A DNA stretch of 64,000 nt from Trichostrongylus colubriformis (taxonomy: Eukaryota; Nematoda; Chromadorea; Rhabditida; Trichostrongylidae): the NCBI GenBank assembly GCA_963978905.1, contig OZ022258.1, positions 27,222,716 to 27,286,715 of the forward strand, read 5' to 3'. The notes beneath the pieces are model-generated. The model was not told the origin of the DNA. It saw only the letters and a program-made list of their open reading frames with translations, and ran no database searches. The stretch's first letter is position 1, and every line of letters begins with the position of its first letter. The translations under genes and the position numbers were made by a program. This document shows, piece by piece, positions 56,891 through 64,000 of this stretch.

Positions 56891-57120
56891 GGGTGCATAT
56901 CGTTAGGACAGGAACGTTGCATGGCCGTGTTCGGCACGCAACGGGATGGTGCGAGCTATGCGCGCTGTATTAGTTGAGTCCTGAAGCGATTACGCTTAGA
57001 ATAAGGCGTAGCGCACCCTCATCTCTTCAAGACCCATCCGATAAGGCGCGCATAGCTCGCACCATCTCGTCGCGCGCCAAACACGGCCACGCGACGTTTC
57101 TGTCCTAACGATATACACCC
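56891..57120. mobile_element. Mutator-type MITE, 230 bp
   Basis: Ends GGGTGCATATCGTTAGGACA and GGGTGTATATCGTTAGGACA (complement of right), arms of about 95 bp including GTGCGAGCTATGCGCGC. Flanked by a 10-bp direct duplication AGGTACGACC (56881-56890, 57121-57130). The target was itself a repeat: the same CTTTAACCCCTAGGTACGAC string occurs uninterrupted at about 56799. Confidence 0.8.
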
Positions 57121-57130
57121 AGGTACGACC

Positions 57131-57960
57131 CCCCCCGCACCCACACCCTGCCACCTCTTTTCCAGTCGGAAAACCATCCTAGTCATAGGAGACTCAAAAA
57201 TTGTACATACTTTTTTGCAGGGCACATAAATCTCGAATAATATATGACATGGTGCTCAAACCTATGACTTATAGGAAAAATTTTTCCTCGAGACACGAAT
57301 GCTGTCGCGCAAAAAAGGTGTTAGCATTGATTTGACAGTTGTTAAACATGTAGAACACTGACGATTTTATCAAAAGAAAGAAAGCGCAAATAATACATTC
57401 CATGCACAGCAAAATGTTAGCGTGAGTGAGGCTTGAGTAGTTCGTATGGTCATATTTGGCGGATGAGTCGAATATTCTGGTGAAAGGGACGTATGTACTT
57501 TTGTTTCTCAAGCTTATCGCATTTGACGTGGTCTTTATTGTACACACTCGATGGTAACCACCTTTCACACATGCTTGGTGCTCCTTCTTAGAAAATATGA
57601 CAATTGCAATAATGTTAGCTGCTCAACAACATCGCAATCCCACCAAGCGATGTTGTTAGCGGTGCTCGTGCAGCGTTACTTCACATCTTTTTTATTTGAG
57701 TAATCGTTTGGTCAGTCGAAGAAACCTTTCAAGGATATCCCCAAATTTTCCATCATTTTACGTGCATTCGGGAAATTTCTCCAACAATAGGAGGATCACC
57801 GTGACCTTCTCAGCTAATTGCGCGATAAGTGGTATTAATTGTGGCAAGGAATTCAAGACGTTCTAATGTTCGTTTTCGGCCTCACTTACTCGTCTTTCTC
57901 CTCGATTTCTTGAGATTTCAGTTTTTGAAGTTCATACTTTGTGACCATTATTTTTGATAG
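57131..57960. other. Intergenic or intronic, no supported exon
   Basis: No coding exon could be placed with confidence. It may hold upstream introns of candidate gene E. Confidence 0.35.
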
Positions 57961-58809
57961 AGTTCAGAACAGATGTGATTGCTTCGGACCTCTTGTCATT
58001 GAGATGTTTCCACCAGCCAGGTGCGTGCCATACGTCGTTTAAACGTTGACAAAGACTCATCACCGCTCAAACAGATGTGATATTTCGCACTGTTAAAACG
58101 CCACATTTTGCGATGTACCTCACTGTCATTTTGCGCAATCGCTACAAATCATGGTGGGATTGATGGGGGGGGGGGTTGATTGTAAGTTCTCTGCTAATCA
58201 AGTTGTTCCAGCTTTCATGTCATCAAACCTGGGTGTATTCCAAATATATGCGAAAATGGAGATTCAGCCTCATTCAACTACCCCTGGAACCGCCAGTGTA
58301 GCAAAAAATAAATTCCATCGTCCATATTTGTTAATTGGGGCGCTGACCACGAATTGTTTTTGGCGATGACACCAGCTTTGTGCAAATGCCCAAAGTGTAT
58401 GCTACAACTTTTTCTTATCAATTCGCTCAGCGAGTTTTCAGCGGCTCCCCTTCTTTACTGCGGATTGGCGTAAATATACTCTTAAGAGCGCAGATTGATG
58501 ATTTTATGTATGTAAGGTAGTATTAGGTGAAAGAAGACAGCAAAAAATTGGTACCACGTTTTCAGTTTTAGGTCGGTCAACAGGCATCCGCGCCTAACTT
58601 TGGAAGATCATAAGTACGCTGAAACGCAGTTGTTTGTAACCAAACAAGAGCCATTAGACGCGGCACACTTTCCTCGTCAATCACTGGCTGAGTTGTATGC
58701 TTCCTCGGGAGAATTCATTTTCTTGGACCCCGAGAACCAAGAAGTATTGAAATGCGTTTATGGCATCCTCTTGCTGAACCATTTCGCGCGTAAACGCAAG
58801 GTCCGGTAG
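57961..58809 (+). CDS. Candidate two-exon gene fragment E, unknown function
   Basis: Exon 57961-58020 (TTTTTGATAG acceptor, GTGCGT donor) and terminal exon 58572-58809 (TTTTAG acceptor, stop TAG) join in phase across a 551-bp intron that contains a hAT-type MITE fragment. Peptide: VQNRCDCFGPLVIEMFPPAR, SVNRHPRLTLEDHKYAETQ, LFVTKQEPLDAAHF, ELYASSGEFIFLDPENQE and a basic tail HFARKRKVR. The C-terminal exon of 79 codons reads convincingly as protein. I do not recognise the family. Upstream exons were not located. Confidence 0.45.
58240..58400 (+). repeat. hAT-type MITE fragment
   Basis: CATTCAACTACCCCTGG and GGGGCGCTGACCACGAATTG match the left end of the element at 14252 with divergence; a right-end fragment follows at 59495-59600 (CAGCGCCCCAAATACCCCCA). 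If they belong together, the element has been inflated to about 1.35 kb and spans the last exon of candidate E, so they are more likely separate insertions. Confidence 0.4.
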
Positions 58810-61234
58810 ATTGTCTCGGGTACGTCTAGAGGTTACGTAGGACAGAGCAGATTTTCTACTCTTGGTTTCGTGCTGTTTTTCAGATAGCTCATCTTCCTAT
58901 GTAGGGGGTTGTGTCATCGCGCGAAGCAATCGAACCCTACCTGTTCATCGAAGTTGAGCATCATATTTCCTCCGACCTATGGTCAGTTTTCAAAGAAGGA
59001 CTTTATGCTGTGTAGTCGATCGAATCGTGGAGTGAACTGCCACTTCGATAGACGGAAAACGAGAAGGGGACCGGAATGTGCATTACTTTGGACCTTTGTC
59101 TCTCTGGACGTACACTTGCAAGACTGTCCCCTCCTGTTTGTGGTCTCAAGTAACGGCAAAGCAGCGTTCGTTCTCTACCGCTCTCTAGGTTTTTTTGTAT
59201 TTGGAAGGGAGAACAGGTTTTTTCCCAAAGCGTTGCCTGAATAATCTTAAAAGTTGCGGAAGACGATTTAAAAAACACGAGAAAGATTCAATGTACAATA
59301 CGGCGGGAGCTTTCCATAAATAAACAAAGCTGGCGCCATACTAGAGTCAAAAGACGTCGGCGCTGAAAGTGAAGGTCATATCCGTAATCAGTATTCTGAA
59401 TCCCTGTGTGAAATTTCAAACGAATTCGGGGAATAGTCGTATTCAAGTGAGTGCAACAACTGTTGACGTGCCAGAATGGAGGCTATTCCCTGATCAGCGC
59501 CCCAAATACCCCCATAGGCACAGTTTCGACGAAATCCACTTTTTGCCCAACTCGCGGTTTCCAGTGATGGTGATGGTTGGGTACTGCCAAAGATTCGAGC
59601 TTTGTTTTTTTTGTGTTAGTTCATTATTGAACTGGATTGTAAGGGCTTCATTATTGTTTTTTTTTTTTGGTTTTTGGAGTTTAGCATTTGGTGATGATAG
59701 TAACACAGAATCTTCTAGTTAAGTATCGGAAAGTTAAGGGCAACGGAAGGACTGATTTTTGCAGAGTGTCCTGCAGCCGGTCGAGCTGCCTGCAGAGGCG
59801 GTACAACGTTCGCGGCGGGTTAATTTAGTCTCTCTGCCCGCTGCAGTCTACCCCGACTAGTGAGGAAGAAGAGGACGAGAGAGAATGGGGTTTTCGGGTT
59901 CGTTATTCTCGGAATTTCCGCCGTTTTGTCTCGTTCTTTCGGATTGCTAGTTTTGTACAGAATACTCGTTAGCACCTTCATCCCCTTCTCCTTCACACCT
60001 TTTCACACATTCCTCGCACCCTATCATGCTGACTGACCTCTCTTAACTGAGTGCTCAGCCAAAGCTTCCGCTCTACGGAACAGATCAGAACGAAATAGCA
60101 AGTAAAGACCATGTTCGGTCGACTAAGTATAGCAGTTCTCAGAATAAATTATTAGGGTACACAACCGTTCTGCAAATAGACTCGTCCGCGAGGAAATGAA
60201 TAAGTTGTCCTATATGGTACCTAAGAATGTGTTCTCAGTTGTTCTCCTTTGGATCCTCATTTGAGTAAATATGCAAAATAATTAACGAATCATTCCATTG
60301 CCATGAACGATCAGTATCTACCGCTGTATTCTCGGTTTTTGGGAGTAAAGCGTTGGGTTCATCAAAAATTCGCCGCAGTAATGCATACTGGGCATCACCG
60401 CGCGCCTACAGGTAAATAATTGATTGTATATTGCCTGTAAGGCGCTTGGTTGTTTCTTGGTCCTTAGCATGATGATCTTAATTCATTTTTTTTTACCATG
60501 CAGCAGTCATCGTCAAAAAGAAGTTAACAGGCAGAACAGCCAATTAAGCGAGATCACCCGCATGCCTAGGTGCGAAATAGGTGCGAGGGAGGTCGAAGTA
60601 GACACTAGATAAAGATGCTAACGAGAATTCTGTACACAAGTCTCACTCTCGCAGGACTGCAGGACGTCACGGCGGATCGTATAAGGCCCCAAGCCGCGAG
60701 CCGCGCTTTTTCAATCCAAATTTCGCCACACATTACCTCTTCTACGTGGAACGTTTGTTTTCGAGGACATGTGTTCACAATTCTCAGTTTTTCCTCACCT
60801 CTCCCGGTGCCATTAATGAAGGTGTGCGAGTGACTACGGCAGTCCTCATGGCATTTAGCTTTGGAAAAGAAAGCAAAGTCGGAGTGTATGGAAACCAGTC
60901 CTTTTTTCTTTTCCTTTTTCTTTTTCTTCTCAATAAATAAAAGCGAAAAGCCGCTAATCGAAGTTGGCAGTAGCGAGAACATGCTTTTATTTTCCTGTGC
61001 GTAATCTGACTCGGTACCAGTTATTTTCTTCATTCAAGCATGTCAGTTTCAGCATAGTCAGTCGTGCTTCCTAGGTCGACCCCATATTCCTCTCATAAAA
61101 TTTTCGGCTGTCCACAGTGTGTCTTCTGTCTTCCATCTTCGTTCGTGTCGTCGGTTATTGATCTTTTCTTCATCAGGAATCCGTTATATCGATCATGCTA
61201 CGTTAATAAGGCCTACATACCTTGTAGTTTAGAT
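58810..61234. other. Intergenic, no supported gene
   Basis: Open frames at 58909-59244 and 59369-59722 lack motifs, and the second overlaps a MITE fragment. Two short pyrimidine-rich tracts (about 60900-60935) may precede candidate F. Nothing else recognised. Confidence 0.4.
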
Positions 61235-61744
61235 ATGGAGCGGAAGCCCTCCCCTCATCGCAAAGATCGGGTTTGCACTGGGTCAGTTGGAGAGAAGATT
61301 ATAGTGCGGACGACAAGTTCACGCGGTTCCATGCGTGAGACGTTAACAAAGGCGCTTCGCTCCACCCTCAGACGCACGACTACGGAAAAACCTGCGATCG
61401 TGCATTCTACCCCAAACGTCTATCACAAAAGTCTGACTGATCTGAAGTACCACAATCATATGAAGTCCTCATACGATGCCTTTCCGCCTGAAGACATCAT
61501 GTCAAGGAGTTTAATACAGACATGTTCTCACCATGAGGGCTGCCCACTGTATTCGTCACCAAGTTTGACCACATTGAAAGATTTCAATGTGTTGGATTAC
61601 GATGACACGAAATCCATGGTATCAGCAGCGTCCACAAGTCGCCTGTGCACGAAGGAGTCACCAGTCCCTATGCCAAAGAGATATAAATCGCAAAATTTGC
61701 GAACCTTCCTCAATTCTCCCGGTTCGTTTGATTTCCGTTTTTGA
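61235..61744 (+). CDS. Candidate gene F, 169-codon basic Ser/Thr-rich protein
   Basis: From ATG at 61235 the frame is open for 169 codons to TGA at 61742. A strong acceptor (TTTTCTTCATCAG, ending 61176) lies 58 nt upstream, as expected for a trans-spliced first coding exon. The product is rich in Ser, Thr, Arg and Lys (MERKPSPHRKDRVCTGSVGE; TLTKALRSTLRRTTTEKP; STPNVYHKSLTDLKYHNHM; LDYDDTKSMVSAASTSR; VPMPKRYKSQNLRTF), without signal peptide or membrane segment; it looks largely disordered. A donor (CCCG/GTTCGT) at 61721-61722 could carry the gene on into a further exon. No family recognised, but this is among the more convincing coding segments of the window. Confidence 0.5.
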   Translation: MERKPSPHRKDRVCTGSVGEKIIVRTTSSRGSMRETLTKALRSTLRRTTTEKPAIVHSTPNVYHKSLTDLKYHNHMKSSYDAFPPEDIMSRSLIQTCSHHEGCPLYSSPSLTTLKDFNVLDYDDTKSMVSAASTSRLCTKESPVPMPKRYKSQNLRTFLNSPGSFDFRF

Positions 61745-63341
61745 TTTTTACTTTGTAGTTTTGCCAGCTTTGGTGGCGCATAATGCTGCGTAGTAGTGCA
61801 GGGTGATAATGTAGGATGCAAAATCGACTCGATCTATGTATTGTGAAAACAATTTGAAATTAACCCGCTTTGCACTTGACTCTGTGATGCGTGCAGTGCT
61901 CTTTACCAGCAAAGCTTATGGATTAAGAGCGTTTTTTTTGAGAAGAAACGGCGGAAACTGTGGATAGTCGAAAATTGCTGGGTAATTAGAACACGAATCG
62001 TAATGAAACAATTTGTGGTTGAAATCCACTTGAGACTCACAATTGAGAACGAAAACAGAAACCTTTATACTGCAAGCAAAAGCTAGAAATTACTTGGATC
62101 AATCTGAAAATATTTTGGAGAGTTCCTGTTCTCTGACCTCAGAAGGGGCGGGGGGGGGGGGCACGAACCATGTTTGATATCACGATTCACGTTTCAGGTA
62201 TAAATAAAGTTTGAACCGAACCTAATCACCCATGGCCAGTAGGCAGACATACAGCAGACACTTAACCGCATATGTATACCCTACTACATATAAAACGCTT
62301 CGCCTGTCTCCACATTCGTCCTTACTTCGGTCTGTCACAAAATTAGGAATTATGTGTGAAAGAGCTGTGGGAATGGGGACACGTTTGAGATGGGTAGAGC
62401 ATGGGACAGGAACTAAGAAGCACATATGGAGCAAGTTATGCTCCAGGTGGACAGCCGTACACTGGAACCATTTTCAAATCGGAAATTGTTGATTGGGTTC
62501 CAGTGTGACCCAAACGCGAGGAGAAGTGGGTTAATCATAGTGATGAGTTTGTTAAAGTCGTAAAAGACAATGGGCGGTCCGCCAACAAATTTCACAACTC
62601 GGTCCCAACGCAGTATAGGCTCTAGGAAAAAATCGGTGGAGATAAAAATGTTCATGCTATCTTGAACACGCTCAGAACAGGCGTAAACCCGCTCACAGTG
62701 GGCGGAGAGGGTTGTAAGTCGGATGGCACTCACTGCACAAAAAAATGTAATTTATATCTAGGGTGGTGTGGAGATCGGGATGAAAGGAATGTGGTCAGTA
62801 GTAGCTGAAGCTATGAAAGGACGAGACGTCTGAGTGGTGGGCTGAGCTCTTGCAGTAGTGGGCGGAGTTTAGGCATCACTGAAACCGTGAAGATGCAGTT
62901 AATTTCGGAAAGAGTAGGGCACGGTAGAAGAAGTAATGTGTACACATGAACGACGCTAAGCCGCTCCTACGATGGGCAGAGCGTGCACCGTGCACTCCGT
63001 CCTCAAAATGAGCAATTTCGATCGACCAACTGGCACCCATGGTGTTTCGCGCACAGTAGTGTGCGCCAGCCAACTGGTAGGCTATAAATCGATGTCCACA
63101 AAAATTAAAAGCTTTCTGTAGATGACTGTGGCGTCCTTCTTCAAACGTCTAATGGGGAATTATGGCTACACCCTTGAGGACGCATGTGCATGCCGCTGCG
63201 TTGCTTCGTACTCTGATTTTATCTGAACCGCCTGGTGTGGAATGCTGGTAGCGGCATCGTTTGCGGTAGACGTCCATTATGATTGCCTGACAAATGGTTC
63301 GCGAACGCTCTCTTGAGTGGCGTACGCATTGTTTCCAAGTG
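61745..63341. other. Intergenic, no supported gene
   Basis: A G run at about 62147-62161 and GGGCGGAG-type boxes at 62700 and 62855 are the only notable features. Open frames on both strands at 62220-62730 lack motifs. Confidence 0.4.
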
Positions 63342-63979
63342 CTATGCATATTCACTCTCAGCTTGTTGTGCTTGTGCTTTTGGTAACAGCGGCCGACAAC
63401 GTGTGTGGTTTTCTGTTATCATCTTATGGCAGCCTGCATGATCATCTTCAAAAAGGGTAAATTTATTTGTTTCCGTTGTCTTACTTCTCCCACTACTTGT
63501 TCGAAATCCCATCAGAGAACGATGACTGTTCTGCATGTGGTGTATGTAAGGAAGGGCGTAATGTAATCACGCTCTTAAGGTTTCTTTTATAATAGAATAC
63601 AAAAATTGTACGTATAACTGCTGCGCTAGCTGTCTCTTCATCTACAAGCGGCATCATTTTGCCCGAAGTGAGGAAGTATCGTTAAAGGATTGGCTGAAGA
63701 TGTTGGATATCTTTACTTTTTAGCGGCTCTCAGGTCTCAGTGTATAAGAACCATGATACATAACAATTTATCTAAATTTTCACTATTTATTGTACTAATT
63801 CATGCCATGAATACCATGTTTTACCTAAATTTTTGACCTGGTTGATCATTTTGGCATTCCTTTTAAGCCATCTAACACTTTTTTGAGTTGAACGCGCTCT
63901 AGGAGTGCCATCAAATGACCCGATTTGGTGTTTCGGACGAAAAACAACGTCTGCCGGATCACCTGGTCGTCCAATACTA
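63342..63979 (-). CDS. Candidate minus-strand gene G, runs to window edge
   Basis: Three pieces on the - strand read like exons. 63979-63825 (acceptor GGCAG, donor GTAAAA) gives SIGRPGDPADVVFRPKHQIG, SFDGTPRARSTQKSVRWLKR and NAKMINQVKNL. A stretch near 63670-63625 ends at a GTACAA donor and gives MMPLVDEETASAAVI. At the 3' end, a piece including MQNSHRSLMGFRTSSGR (63536-63485) joins the terminal exon 63433-63342 (CHKMITENHTRCRPLLPKAQ..., stop TAG) across a 51-bp intron with a GTAAGA donor and ATGCAG acceptor. I could not connect the first piece to the second in phase. The first exon is the best; the rest is tentative. No family recognised. Confidence 0.35.
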
Positions 63980-64000
63980 CTGCCAGGTCAGCTCTCTGAT

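Noticed and set aside
59369..59722. 117-codon open frame on + strand
   Set aside because: Its centre is a hAT-type MITE right-end fragment and the rest is low-complexity T-rich sequence.

Overview
The window looks like transposon-rich, mostly intergenic DNA from a nematode, most likely a strongylid hookworm-type genome (Ancylostoma/Necator). Reasons: a single RTE-type non-LTR retrotransposon that ends in an AAGT-type microsatellite, several mariner and Tc1-like elements including one resembling the hookworm 'bandit'/Hsmar1-type mariners, many foldback elements and MITEs, and candidate genes whose predicted introns are short (about 50-85 bp) with TTTNCAG-like acceptors. The assignment is inference; no species marker is present. 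No bacterial-type operon, CRISPR array, rRNA or convincing functional tRNA was seen.

Layout. 1-4.7 kb: mostly featureless, with repeat fragments and a GIY-YIG remnant (2.3 kb). 4.7-7.5 kb: a dead mariner split by a dead Tc1-like element. 8.4-12 kb: two large foldback (palindromic) elements. 14.2-20.4 kb: a hAT-type MITE, another foldback, a 3-unit tandem repeat and a Harbinger-type element. 21.4-25.4 kb: a mariner fragment, a Tc1-type element with doubled terminal repeats and a 1.3 kb foldback. 26.5-29.8 kb: a nearly complete RTE retrotransposon with a 9-bp target duplication and two frameshifts. 32-42.4 kb: a mosaic of MITEs and dispersed repeats, some nested in each other.

42.6-52.8 kb is the most gene-like part. 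Reading splice sites and phases by eye gives three candidate gene fragments on the + strand (about 42.7-44.2, 45.6-46.1 and 52.2-52.8 kb) and one on the - strand (47.0-47.6 kb), with MITEs between them. 53-57.1 kb is again transposon-derived: a bandit-like mariner nested in a MITE, a palindromic mariner derivative, and a Mutator-type MITE. The last 6 kb holds three more candidate coding pieces (58.0-58.8 and 61.2-61.7 kb on +, 63.3-64.0 kb on - and running towards the window edge). I recognise none of these candidate proteins, so their functions are left open.

The mobile elements form a readable insertion history: Tc1 into mariner, mariner into Mutator-type MITE, Mutator-type MITE into hAT-type MITE, Mutator-type MITE into another repeat. 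Many insertions keep exact target-site duplications (TA; TTA; 8 bp; 9-10 bp), which identify the transposase superfamily likely to have moved them.
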